Below are positions 12,239 to 22,421 of a stretch of 64,000 nucleotides of DNA, piece after piece (the first letter of the stretch is position 1; each line of letters starts with the position of its first letter). This DNA comes from Crocodylus rhombifer (Eukaryota > Chordata > Crocodylia > Crocodylidae), in contig JAVSML010020426.1 in the NCBI GenBank assembly GCA_038503035.1, forward strand, positions 151,966-215,965. The letters are read 5' to 3'. The translations under genes were made by a program, and so were the position numbers. The notes under the pieces are model-generated. The model did not search any database. It was not told the DNA's origin and worked only from the letters and a program-made list of their open reading frames with translations.

Positions 12239-12350
12239 CTTTTCACCAGCCAAAGAAGCATTTCTGAAATTAGCATGAAGTTTGGAGTGCGGAAATTCTC
12301 CATGGAGATGAGCCGTGGGTACCCCAAAGCCCTCATCATCTCAGTGAAAT
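12239..12350 (-). CDS. CLUAP1: CLUAP1 coding exon 2
   Basis: The 112-nt exon finishes the Asn codon begun in exon 1, encodes 36 residues beginning [20 protein letters not shown] and ending MLLWLVK, and leaves AG of an Arg codon for exon 3. On the minus strand the acceptor is ...tttttcag (12351 onward) and the donor is GTTGGT at 12238-12233, a weaker donor than GTAAGT. The frame fits both neighbours. The region around NFMLISEM is more divergent from the human protein as I remember it (NFGLVSEV), and 24 nt covering it (12264-12287) also occur inverted in the hAT element at 10733-10756 in the following intron. Confidence 0.95.
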
Positions 12351-13239
12351 CTGAAAAACAAGCACAAGCACAAAAATCACCACAGCCAGCACAGATATCC
12401 CAAGGAGCTCATGTCCCACAATGTTCTGCTTATGTTGCCCATAAATACACTGATAGAATTAGCTTCCATAAAACTCCCAAAGGGATCAAAGAAGAAAAAT
12501 AATACCAATTTACTTTTAAAAAGTGACTTTTCACATAAGAAATGTTCCTAGTAGAGATTAAAAAAAAATCTTAAAATGATTTACTTTTTAAAAAGTATAA
12601 TCTTAAATAAAACTGATAAAATATCACCACTCTGCAATATAACAATTACGCTGTTTCAGCCCTTGGCATGGAGTGGATAGTCACTGAAAGAATGCCTTAC
12701 ATCATCCTGCATCAAACTCTACAAGCTGACCCAAGAAAGACTGATGATGTTCAAAAGTGTCACTGATGGTGTTAAGAAAGGGATATCCAAAGGAAATCCT
12801 GCAATGAAACTCCTTCCATATCTATCTACTCTAATACAGGAACCATCCCCTGAGGCTTCAAAGCAAAGTTTCAAAAAGATGAAAAGCTGACCTGTCCTAT
12901 TGTGCAATGTCAAACAAGGGAAAGGGAGAGAAGCATCCTCCAGCCCCAGCATATTACAGCAACCACTGTACCAGAAAATATCAAGGTACCAGCAGCATCT
13001 TAATGCAGGTCAACAGCCAGACAATGATGGTGCAAAGCATGAGACCAAAACTGCCAGTGTCACACATGCATATCCCCAGACAGTCCTTCACACAGTCCCT
13101 GGTGTGAGAAAATCAATACAAGGCACAAATACTCAAAATACGCTGATACCCTTTCCAACCTGTGTGTCACACCAATTTAGTGTCACCATCTGCCCCATAT
13201 TTGGTGGGACATCCCAGTTTTCACAGTAGCGGTTCCCTC
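12351..13239. other. CLUAP1 intron 1, distal part
   Basis: No exon, repeat family or RNA gene is recognised. Base composition rises towards the CpG island at the right. Confidence 0.5.
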
Positions 13240-13705
13240 TCCCTGCTGGAACGTGGCACGATGCTCTTCTCACTACAGCGGTGCAAGCGCCGCCACCAAG
13301 CGACACAATGTCGCTGGGACCCATGGCGTGAAATTCGAGGCACTCCCCCAAGCCCTGGTGGCAGACCGAGGGCACGCGGCAAGGGCTGGTGACTGGCTCG
13401 GCGCGAGGGCACAGCGCACCCCGAGCGGCGCCAGGCGGGGGAAAGCACGGGGCACCGCTGCCACGCGCCAGGCTCGGTGCTTCGGGCCTGGCGAGCGCCG
13501 TGAGGGCGTGGTGCGCCAGCAGGCGCCAGCTAGGGCCGGACGGGCGCGGGAGCAGCCACGGCGAGGGGCGAGGGCAGGGCGCTGGACGGCGCACTGGGCC
13601 CGAAGGCAGCGAGACGACAGCACGGGGGCGACCCCGCCCCTGGGCCTGTCGCCCCCGGAACTGCAGCAGCCGCGGAGCCCGCCCCGCCCCGCCCGGCTTC
13701 CTCAC

Positions 13706-13727
13706 TCCGGAGGTCGCGGAATGACAT
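13706..13727 (-). CDS. CLUAP1: CLUAP1 coding exon 1 (start codon)
   Basis: The minus strand reads ccaccATG, a strong initiation context, then MSFRDLR and the first base of an Asn codon, followed by donor GTGAGG at 13705-13700. Joined with exons 2 and 3 it gives [20 protein letters not shown] and so on, the start of CLUAP1, an IFT-B subunit of the cilium (about 410 residues in vertebrates). Only 22 nt of this exon are coding; the rest is 5'UTR in the CpG island. The first 73 residues of the protein are encoded in this window and about 5.5 kb separate exons 1 and 3. An X-box-like motif upstream suits a ciliary gene. Confidence 0.95.
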
Positions 13728-13799
13728 GGTGGCTCCGGCTCCGTCGCCGTGGGCCCAGACTCTCCGGACGCCGCTCCTGGAGCAGGCCGCACGGCTTCC

Positions 13800-13813
13800 G
13801 TCTCTATGGCAAC
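13800..13813 (-). promoter_or_regulatory. RFX X-box-like motif upstream of CLUAP1
   Basis: In the CLUAP1 direction this reads GTTGCCATAGAGAC. It matches 12 of 14 positions of the X-box consensus GTNRCCATRGYAAC, with the first half-site GTTGCC perfect. It lies 73-86 bp upstream of the ATG, a usual place for X-boxes. RFX factors drive many IFT genes through such sites. Binding is inference. Confidence 0.6.
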
Positions 13814-14170
13814 CGCTCTACGGCGCGGCACCTGGCCCAAACTGCGCCCGCTCGGAGGGGAGGGGAGGGGAAAGGCGGGGCCGCTCGGGGCTGGGCGCGG
13901 TGGCGGAAGAGCGCGGCAGCTGGGAGGCGCTGCCAGGACCCCGAGCTGCCTGTGTTCCCGGCCGGGGCGCGGCCTGGCTCTAGTGCCCCGTGTGCTGGCA
14001 CCTGCTCGGGCTCGGGCCCCGTCCAGGGCAGGTCTCGCGGACCCGTGGCGGGCTCCCAGCAGCACAGACGCTGCCCGGTCACTGAGGCTCAGCCCTGTGT
14101 TTTGACGCCTAGACCATCGCTGGACGTCTGTGCGAGCGCGAACGGGAAACAAGCCACGTCCCCAGGCTGC

Positions 14171-15094
14171 CCTGTCCTCCTCCCCCAACCTCATTCTCTC
14201 CTGCCTTCCAGTGGCACTGACTGATCCTGTCACCGCTGTCTCATAACGGGAGGCAGGCAGGGGTTGTCCCTACAGACCCCTTAGCCTGGGCGGGGAGAGA
14301 TGGGAGCGTAACGCTGATGTTACATAACGACAAGGTGGTACTTCCGCTAATGCTTTGTGGTTTCAAACGTCCTGCAGGAATGGGGGACCTGACCAGATGA
14401 CTTCACAGGCTGGGGACAGCTGCTGCTCCTGCTGGCAGCAGCATCAGGTGTGAATGAGACCAGTTCAACACATACAAGCACTGTGTGATCCCCAAGGCAA
14501 AGGGCCTGAGACATACACAAAACAAGGGCATGGAAAGAACCCCTTATCTCTGTACAGATATAGACATAGTTATATTAGAAAAAAGTGGGCAGCTGACATG
14601 GTCAAGTTAAGTAAAACAATTAAAGTTCCTGTTTCTAGCCATATGAGGTTATAGCACATCAGCCTTTATGTATGAGATAGATTATGTATTGGCCCTCCTT
14701 GACTTCTAACAGGTAGAGGGAATGGAAAGGGGGGTTGTCTGTCATGTTTTTGTAATACCTGGATTCATGAGTGGATTTCAGCGAGGCATGATATTAGTAT
14801 GTTAACTAGAGCAATCAGATAAATAAAATTATATGGAATATGAATGCAACTTGTCTGAGGCAGTTGCACTTTTTCACATGAATATCCCACCACAGCATAT
14901 ACTGGTGTATAGATTTACTCTAATATTATGAAACCCTAAGTCTGCCTGTCACTAATGCTTTATTCGCGCTCCGATTGGCTGACGGAAACAGCCAATCAGA
15001 GTACTCCAAGCTTGGGGGCATGCCGCCATGATTCTGAAGCTGTGCTGGGCACTGGACAGAGGGTGGACCAGACTGCTCCCTGCAAGACCGGACA
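14171..15094. other. Flank of the CpG island, no recognised gene
   Basis: Composition falls back to AT-rich. A short inverted CCAAT arrangement (gattggctg at 14972-14980 and cagccaatc at 14988-14996) could form a hairpin or bind NF-Y. No gene or clear repeat is recognised before about 15095. Confidence 0.45.
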
Positions 15095-15215
15095 GGGCAT
15101 GGGGGAGCCCTGTGCATGCCCAGAGGAGCGTATTACTTCAACCTGGCTTGCCTGACTTCTGTAAAGACTGGGTGCTTTAGTGGGGTTTTTTGAGCCTTTT
15201 ATCTAATAGCTGATT
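15095..15215 (+). repeat. Monomer of the repeat that forms the foldback at 25140-25430
   Basis: The order 'catgcccagaggagcg', 'attacttcaacc', 'ctgtaaagactgggtgcttt', 'agtggggttttttgagc' and 'tatctaatagctgattgaat' parallels both arms of the inverted pair at 25140-25430. The family is not known to me by name. Confidence 0.65.
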
Positions 15216-15224
15216 GAATCAACT

Positions 15225-15640
15225 GGAGGTGTTCAAGAAGAGGTTGGACAGCCCCTGGTCAGGGATGACGTAAGCAAAGCTATGCTTATTATGGGTGTTT
15301 TCCACGCTTCTGGGCTTTGCTGGTTACCTTTTGCGCCCCCCCCCCCCCAACTTCCTGCTATACGTGTCAGGGTGTTTTTAAGCCTTCCCAGAAGCACTGG
15401 GTGTTGGCTACAGCCAAGGCTGGGAACTTTGACTGGGGTGTGCTAATGCTTCTGGTGGGACCAAAGCCAGAGGTTCCTGGCTACAGAGTCTTGCCCCTCC
15501 ACTCAGGGTCAGACCGATTACCATTTTTGGGGTCAGGAAAGTATTTTACTCCATGATATCAACTGGTAGGGTCTCTGGTGAGGGGTGTAGCCCTCTACCC
15601 AGGATATCTTGAGCATACTGTTACCTGTGTGCTCTGTGTT
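15225..15640 (+). repeat. Interspersed repeat fragments, LINE-tail-like
   Basis: First comes 'ggtgttcaagaagaggttgga', like a CR1-type ORF2 end. Then 'ggaag..ctgggtgttgg..' through 'gaccgattaccatttttggggtcagg' matches a repeat I recognise as common in turtles and crocodilians; the same wording returns at 63870-64000. A 13-base C run lies at 15336-15348. Confidence 0.55.
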
Positions 15641-16029
15641 CCTGGGGAACCCTGGCGCAGTACCCAGCCTGTATGAGTCATGAAGGACATAATCCTCCCC
15701 CCCCCACCACCACCACTTGTGCCTGAACCAGAACTGATCAAAAGAAGGACTTACAAAAAGCAATGAAGATGCAGTGGGAAACACACCTAAACCCCTCTGG
15801 ACAAAGTTGACAGGCGACTCCCCTGGTCTCATCTGCATCAAAGATGGGACAGGGAGGCATCTCCATTAGCACTCAGAGCAGAGAAAAGAGATTCCAAGGC
15901 AAGAACCGCACTGAACTCTGGGGCCAGAGAAGCGGGGGAGCACTGCATGATGGGGGATCTCTGCTGCAGATGTTAATCAACCCATGCCTGCATACACCAG
16001 GCCCAGCAGTTCTTCTTTTGCCCCTAACA
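15641..16029. other. No recognised feature
   Basis: Contains a C-rich and CCA-rich low-complexity stretch near 15692-15718. No gene seen. Confidence 0.4.
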
Positions 16030-16600
16030 GCTGAGTAGTTAAGACACTCACCTGGGAAGTCCATGACCGTTTCTAGCCCCTTGCCCACAGAGTGTTTGAA
16101 TTTGGCTCTCTGGCTTCTTAGTACAGCACTCTAAACACTAAACCACAAGTCAGGTATCCATTTATACCTTCTCGTGCTTCTTTTGAAACTGGCCCTATAG
16201 GCAGCCACAGGAGGGAAGTACGTAGGAGATATGTGGAGCCAGAAGAAAATGAGCCAGTCAGAGGATGTGTAGCTCAGTGCAGTGACTGTTCCTCTAACAA
16301 GGTAGCAGGGGGTCCTATGTTTTAACGTGGAGCCTTGCTCAGGGTAAGGCAGAAGCTTCGCCTTGCACCATTATCCATCCATTTTTCTCATGACTAGTAA
16401 ATACAAGGGGGAGTGGCTCAGCTTCAAAAGGAGACTTTCAGAAAGGTCTGGGTACTGCCTGACCTGTGGCGTAGTAGTTCAACCATTATACTGGTAAATC
16501 AAATGCCTTCTGAGCAAAGGGGGCCTGGAATCCAGGTTCTCCTCCTTTCCAGGTGAGTGCCCTAGCTATTCAGCTCCTGAGGGAAAATAAAGATGGGAAA
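16030..16600 (+). repeat. tRNA-derived SINE-like fragments
   Basis: Three tRNA-like starts are visible: 'agctgagtagttaagacactcacctggga' near 16028-16056, 'tgtagctcagtgcagtgactg' near 16270, and 'tggcgtagtagttcaacc' near 16468 followed by a B-box-like 'cctggaatccagg'. Each carries an A-box-like TRGCNNAGYNG word. They look like pieces of one or two tRNA-SINE families rather than functional tRNA genes, as no cloverleaf is complete. Confidence 0.5.
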
Positions 16601-16819
16601 GATGCTGCCCTCCTCTTCCACCATCTTGTGGCAAGCACGTGTGTCCAGGCTGTGGATGTGCACAGGCGTATGTATCCAGGAAGAGAATTTTTATCAGCAT
16701 TTCTGGCACGGACAACAAACAATGCCATAGAGATGACCAAACCTTAAGACAGCCAGGAAAGGAATAGACTGCTATCCATGGTGCCTTGACTGAGATAAAT
16801 TTAAGTTCCTGTCTCTAAT

Positions 16820-17235
16820 TAGGGTTGGCCTTATGGGTGGGCAATGTGGGTTACCACCCAGGGCACCATGGTCAGGGGGACATCACACACACACATACCT
16901 CCTGAGCAGTCTGTGCTCACAGCAGCACTCTCCCCCGACCCCGCATCCCAGCTGATCCGCTGCCCCCCCAGCCCTCCGCCAACCCCCCAAGGAAGGAGGC
17001 GCAGTGCCCAGCCCAGCTTCCCCCTGCCTCCAGGCACTGCTCAGGAGTAGGGCTGGGCACATGCAGGTGAGGTGGCATCTGCTTCAGTCTGCCTCCTTTG
17101 CTCCCACACAGCAGCAGTGCAAGGAAGGAAATCTCCCGATCCAGCCCAGCAGCTCCCCCTGGGGCTATATTTCTTAAACTTTTGCTAATAATACTACATT
17201 ATTAAACTTAAAGAAAGGGCACCAAAATAAAAGTT
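16820..17235. repeat. Unclassified interspersed repeat
   Basis: The left part 'gggttggccttatgggtgggcaatgtggg' and right part 'aaagggcaccaaaataaaagtttacccagagtgcca' resemble a widespread DNA repeat whose ends speak of 'gggcaccaaaat'. The central part is GC-rich. No terminal duplication was resolved. Confidence 0.4.
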
Positions 17236-17835
17236 TACCCAGAGTGCCATTGTTTCGGACTCTGTGCAGACTCAGAAAACACAGTGTCAGCCATACAGTA
17301 TTCATGCTTTTTAGATTTTACCCCCATAACTAAAAAGCTAACATAATATATTTTTTAAATAAACCTTCTAAATCTGCAGCAGATTTCTCTGGCAAGGGAT
17401 ACATTCTGTGATAAACTCCACAGCTATAGACATGGGTTTTGGATTATAGCAGGCTGCTAATATGTTTCCTACACATCTACAGTGATTTGTCTCAATCTAA
17501 ACCACAAATTCCATTATAGTAATAGCTGATGGACAATAACATCCCTTTGTAGAGCAGTATCAATAGAGGCCCCAGGAAGAAGCTAGACATGACAGAGGAG
17601 ACAAAATGAGTTGTAGACAAATACTTCCCTGGATGTCAATAAAGTTTCAGGCTCAGCTGCATTTTATTTATTGTTGTCTCAAACAAACATAGTGCAGAGT
17701 GCTCCTTTGGACTCTGAATCATCTTTTTCAGAAGAGAGATTTCATGTGAAAAGTAGTGGCTTCTAATCATAGCTGGAACCACTGATTATAAATTAATCAC
17801 AGCTCTGAGTATGAGGCCTGTGTGAAGCAGCTAGT
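17236..17835. other. AT-rich DNA, no recognised feature
   Basis: No exon or repeat family recognised on either strand. Confidence 0.45.
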
Positions 17836-17936
17836 TTCATAGTTTCTAGGGTCAGAAGGGACCTGAGCAGATCATCAAGTCCAACCACCTGCCATGGCAG
17901 GAAAGTACTGGGGTGAAATGACCCCGGCTAGGTTTC
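17836..17936 (-). mobile_element. CR1 3' terminal fragment, antisense
   Basis: About 100 bp of CR1 tail in antisense ('tagggtcagaagggacctga', 'gatcatcaagtcc'). It is directly followed by the tail of a second CR1, as if the second inserted into the first. Confidence 0.85.
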
Positions 17937-18475
17937 ATAGTTCATAGTAGCTAGGGTCAGGAGGGACCTGAATAGATCATCTAGCCTGATCCCCTGCCAC
18001 AGGCAGGAATGAATGCTGGGTTCACAAGACCCCAGACAGGTGATCATCCAGCCTCCTCTTGAATTTGCCCAAGGTAAGGGTGAGGACCACTTCCCTGGGA
18101 AGTTGGTTCCAGATTTTGGCCACCCTAACTGTAAAATATTGCCTTCTGATCTCTAACCTAAGCCTATTCTCCATCAGCTTATTACCATTGTTCCTCATCA
18201 CCCCAGGTGGTGCTGGGGAGAAAAGGGCTCTTCCTATTTGCTCTTGATCTCGCCTGATGAGTTTGTAGGCAGCCACCAGGTCCCCTCTCAGCCTCCTCTT
18301 GCCGAGGCTGAACAGGTTCAGGTCCCTCAGTCTCTCCTCATAGGGCCTGTCCTGCCGCCTTCCCACCCAGTGCGTGGCCCTGCTCTGGACCCTCCCCAGG
18401 CTGGCCACATCTCTTTTGAAGTGCGGTGCCCAATACTGGACGCAGTAGTCCAACTGCGGCCTGACCAGTGTTCGC
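17937..18475 (-). mobile_element. 5'-truncated CR1 with intact ORF2 C-terminus, antisense
   Basis: The minus frame 18022-18453 gives 143 uninterrupted residues of the CR1 ORF2 C-terminus (starting [15 protein letters not shown], ending FKRRLDDHLSGVL). The tail begins near 17937 with 'tagggtcaggagggacctga'. It stops at its 5' end within ORF2 near 18475, where the hAT-like repeat begins. The intact frame means a rather young copy, but it is too short to be active. Confidence 0.9.
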
Positions 18476-19395
18476 TTCAGATTTGGCCAATTCGGGGGAC
18501 AGTGATTCGATTCGGTGATTCAAAACACTGTCCCAGATCGATTTGGCCAAATCTCCAAATCAGCCTGGCCCATCTCCCACAGCCTGGCAATGGCTGCCCT
18601 GCCCACCCCAGCTTCCTGCTCTTTGGGGAAAAAAAGCCCCGGCTCATCAAGTGCTGCCAGGCAGGGGGGGATCTCTGTTGCCCCCCACTGCCCCATGCTG
18701 CATGGAGGACTCTGCACAAGCCCCACAACACCCCCGCCCCCCCAGCCCCCTCACAGCTGCCCTTCCTGGACCAGCTCTGGCCCTTTCAGGAAAAAAAAAC
18801 AAGAAAAAAACCCAGACTACGCTCCTGCCAGTGGGGGGAGATCCCTGCTGCCCACTGCTGCCCTGTGCCACATGGGGGGCTCTGCACAAGCCCCTCAAAG
18901 CCCCAAGGCCACTGCAGGAGTGAGTCCCGGCGCTTTTCTCCATTTTTTTTCTTAAAAGGCCGGAGCTGGCTCAGGCAGGGCACCTGTGATGGGGCTGGGA
19001 GAGTGAGGAGGGGATCAGGGGGCTCATGGCAGAGCCCCCCATACAGCATGGGGCAGTGGGGGCAGCAGGGATCATCACCCCCTTTGCCCAGCACCACCCG
19101 GTGAACACTGGAGCTTTTCTTTAAAGCACTGGGAGCTGGGGCCTGGGGGATCGGGCAGGGGTCGAGGGGGGAGGCAGGGAGGCTGACAGGGATCCCCCCG
19201 TGGTCCCCTTCCTGCTCCCCCAGCCTCCCCGCCCCTGCCCCTATTACTTACCAGCTTGGAGTCCAGCTGCAACTCCCTGCTGCAGCCACCAGGGACTGCC
19301 CAAATCATCAAAGCTCTCCAAATCTTTTCCAAAGATTCAGAGAGCTTTGAATCATTTCAGACCTTTAAACTGGGGCTTTCAGAGCCACTCTAATT
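18476..19395. mobile_element. Truncated copy of the GATTCG-rich hAT family
   Basis: The order matches the complete copy at 53683-54605: GATTCGATTCGG-like words, a cgg-poor C-rich body with 'gctgccaggcaggggg', 'gggctctgcacaagcccc' and 'gcatggggcagtggggg', then 'aaatcatcaaagctctccaaatctttt' and 'cagacctttaa'. Both terminal inverted repeats are missing or altered, so it is a fragment. The many C-rich open frames are not genes. Confidence 0.7.
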
Positions 19396-19579
19396 AACGT
19401 GCTGCACCCCCACCTCCAGAGCATGTGTAAAAGTGCCCAATGTCAGCAAGTTGGCACAAGCATTCCCCACATTGCTCTACCAGTTCACTTTAATCCTACC
19501 TGTTTCACCCTTTACTGTTCAATTCTGGGATATTCCAAAATGTGGCCAATCTCATTTAATCCAAACCTGCAACCCTTTC

Positions 19580-19727
19580 CAAGTGCTTCCCAAACTTTTC
19601 CTCAGTATGGCTCCATTTCCTCAACACAGCTCCTCACTCCCAACCCAAAGCCCCCCCATCCCCATGACCCCACCCACTGATGTTGCAACCCCATTTGGAG
19701 TCATGACCCATAATTTGGGAACCGCTG
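19580..19727. mobile_element. hAT-like MITE remnant
   Basis: The right end 'ccataatttgggaaccgctg' in reverse begins CAGCGGTTCCCAAATTATGG, a hAT terminus. A degenerate left end 'aagtgcttcccaaac' is near 19580. The 8-mer GTCTAGAC follows at 19728-19735. Confidence 0.55.
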
Positions 19728-19735
19728 GTCTAGAC

Positions 19736-20860
19736 GGCCGCAGGCTGAATCCAGCCTGCCAATCAACTGTGTCCAGCCCGTGGCTGCCCGTGTGGTGCTC
19801 TGGATGGGGCTGAGCTCCTCCCATTCCCACCAATGCACTGTCCTGGCCGCAGCCCCGGCTCTGGCCCTGGCATTGGCCCAGGCCCAGACTCAGGCCTGGC
19901 CCCAGCCAGAGCACACAGGTCCCCAGCACTGCTGCGCCCACTGTTGCTGCAGCCATCCAGTTACTGCTTGGCTCCCGCTTTCTCCAGCAGCTCCTCCTCC
20001 TGCCTCTGCTGTGCTGCTCTGGACAGCAGGTGGTGCAGGGAAGTGACAGCGGCTGTGTGGATGCATCCCAAAACCACATTCCCAGCCAGGCAGGGGAGAA
20101 GCTGCATCCAGGAGGCTCCTGCCCCAGTACCTGGGCTCCAGCTCCAGCTCATGGCTGCCTTCCACACACTCAATCACCCGGCACAATGAGCAGCCACTGG
20201 AGACTGGCCAAGTGGGTGGAAGGTAGCTGGAAGCTGCAGCTGGAGCCCCATGTACTTAGGCAGAAGCCCCCCAGCACAAGACAGTCTGCCTTGGGAAGAA
20301 GCAGACAGGGCTCGGCCCCATGTGGAACACCACAGGGGCAGCCATAGGCTGGACTGGGGAGGCTGAACTGCACCTACACTGCACCACCCAGGTCAGCTCT
20401 ACTGCATATGTATCCTGCCCCCTCCTCCCTCCCTCCCCTCAACCCTGGCCAGCTCCTGGGACCTAGCACACAGACAGCACCCCCACACACACACATCCCC
20501 CCACAACCCTACATACACCCTTACACCCATGCATCCTCCCACAACCCCCCGACATACCTACTCCCCACACTCCCACATTCCCACTCCCTCTCACACCACC
20601 CAAACACACAAAAGTAAAACTTTGAGTTATTATGCAATCACCTCTACATACACTACTCAAAAAAAACATAAATCAGGACAAAGATTATTTTTTTAAATAA
20701 AATATGTTATAGTAGGTGTTTGATTTTTAATACATGATTTGGGTTTTTTATCTACCACTTGTTAAAATGATAGCTTCTGTAAGATGTTATATGTGCAGCC
20801 CTTGACAGCTGGCCAAAACTTATTAAGTGGCCCACTAGTTGAAATAATTGCCCACCTCTG
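19736..20860. mobile_element. hAT-like composite repeat between GTCTAGAC copies
   Basis: The right end 'gaaataattgcccacctctg' is a hAT terminus in reverse, shared with the small element at 54622-54790. GTCTAGAC flanks the block on both sides (19728-19735 and 20861-20868). The left start 'ggccgcaggctgaatccagcctgcc' is typical of the position about 18 bp inside such elements, so the left terminal repeat seems lost. The interior is GC-rich with a CA/C-rich stretch at 20468-20600. Confidence 0.55.
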
Positions 20861-21038
20861 GTCTAGACTTACAACTGAATCAAGCTCTTTATTTTGACAC
20901 TGGCATCTATTGCCAGTCACTCATTTAGAAATCATCAAGCAGACTTGACACTGTTCACTCCTGCTGTGTGTATGAATCTCCTATATGAATATGACTGGAG
21001 TGTAGTATACATTTAAAAGGCTTGCATTAAAATATACA

Positions 21039-22421
21039 TGTCACAGGACGGGGCCCAGGAGTGGCTGTGATTTCTCCTGCGCCCCTACCGTGCCAAGTTG
21101 CCCTTCTAGCATCCTCGTCTTGCCCGCCACATCTTTGCTGTTTATATAATATTAATGGGAGGCTGCCTTTCCTGGGCTTCTCGGACCCGGTGCTCTTGCC
21201 CTCTACGGATATCTCTTGGTGCACCCCCCTAGGGCATCGCATGGCTCCTTCCGCCCCCAATACCACACCCAAGCCTTGCCAGTGTTCCAGACGTTCTCGT
21301 GTCTTTATTTACATGCCCTCTCCAGGGCCTCTCCGGTATACACGCCCTCTCCAATATATGTGCCCCCTTTGGGCTTTTAATCGCGCTCCCGCCCTTCTCC
21401 GGGCCTCTTCAATGTACGCGCCCCCTCTGGGCTTCTATTCGCGCTTGTCCCCTCTCCGGGCTTCTAATCACACGCCTGCCCTTCTCCCGGGCTTACTCGC
21501 GCACTCACCGTCTTCTGAGGCTTCTTGATAGGCCCACCCCTCCCTTCTGGAGTTTGCCCAATATACTCACCCTCACTGGGGCCTATGCCTCACGCTTCCC
21601 GCGCTCCCTCTCACTGGGGCCCATGCCTTGCACTTCTCGCGCTCGCCCCCTCTGGGGCCTATGCCTCGCACTTCTTGCGCTTCCCGCGCCCTTTCGCGCT
21701 CTCGCCTCCTCTGAGGCCTATGTCCGCGCTCTTCGCGCTTGGGGCTCAGGTGGCCTATAGCCGTCCCTTGCCCCCTGACCCTTCTTCTGGGTTGTTCACC
21801 CCACTGGTTTTTACCAAATACCACCCTCACAGGGCTGGGGTCACAACACCCCAAACGCAACGCCACCCCAGCACCAAACTGCCGTGCCTTGCCTCTGGCA
21901 CCAATCACTGTGCCCTCCCTGGGCATACCCCAAAACACAGTGCCCTCTGCGCGGCCAGGAACACCCCCCCCGTTCTGCTGGGGTGCTCCCCTGAGGCCTC
22001 CTCCTTCCCCTACAGCCTCACCCAGTCCTCCGGTAACACCATCACCATCAAAACCAAACTCAAAGCCATGCCAACTGGTGGTAACCCAAAAGTCAGCCTA
22101 CCAGGTATAACATCCCATGCCACCCTGGCTCTCCATCGAGCCTCCCTGTCAGAGGCCTCTCCATCTCATCAGCACGTGGGTGCTCAAGCACTCAGGCAGC
22201 TCTGCCTTGCTCTGCTCCACAGCAGAGCTCCTGCCTCTCAGCCTGTCAGAGGGGAACTGCCTTCTGGCCTCAGACTAGCTGCTTATAATGGCCAGGCCCT
22301 GCCCCCTTTCAGTCAGCTGACCTTATCTGTTGCCTAAGCCACCTCAGCTGTACTGCCCTGCTGATTGGCAGCCACGCCCTATTACCAATGCCAGTAGCAG
22401 GCACCCTAGTGCCCTGCTACA
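21039..22421 (-). mobile_element. Probable solo LTR, minus orientation
   Basis: The 1383-bp block starts TGTCACAGG and ends CTGCTACA, giving TG...CA ends. The 5-bp duplication ATACA lies at 21034-21038 and 22422-22426. Read on the minus strand, the start TGTAGCAGGG is followed by a CCAAT box (near 22362) and a TATA-like 'attataagc' (near 22285), as in a U3 promoter. No internal coding region is attached. It is probably an endogenous retrovirus or Gypsy LTR; the class is not decided. Confidence 0.65.

Larger units (their letters stand above)
13240..14170. promoter_or_regulatory. CpG island promoter of CLUAP1
   Basis: GC content and CpG density rise sharply here against AT-rich surroundings, with many GC boxes (ccccgcccc around 13681-13692, ggggaggggaggggaaagg around 13857-13877). 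The CLUAP1 start codon lies inside it at 13727, so transcription towards the left should start somewhere between about 13740 and 13900. The long open frames on both strands are caused by the lack of AT-rich stop codons. Such islands often start divergent transcripts, but no splice-supported gene is seen to the right. Confidence 0.85.

Noticed and set aside
13133..14233. Open frames of 366 aa (minus) and 323 aa (plus) over the same stretch
   Set aside because: They overlap on both strands in a CpG island, are rich in Arg, Pro, Ala and Gly, have no recognisable domain, and the true coding piece there is the 22-nt exon 1 of CLUAP1.
14955..15000. Inverted CCAAT boxes as a second promoter
   Set aside because: No TATA, CpG richness or exon follows; it is likely part of a repeat or chance.
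16460..16600. Functional tRNA gene
   Set aside because: A-box and B-box-like words exist but no complete cloverleaf or discriminator region; SINE origin fits better.
18238..19104. 288-aa plus frame
   Set aside because: Spans the antisense of a CR1 ORF2 end and a C-rich hAT repeat, so it is a by-product.
21061..22337. Open frames of 120-270 aa
   Set aside because: They lie in a probable LTR with C-rich repeated units and have no viral or host domain.
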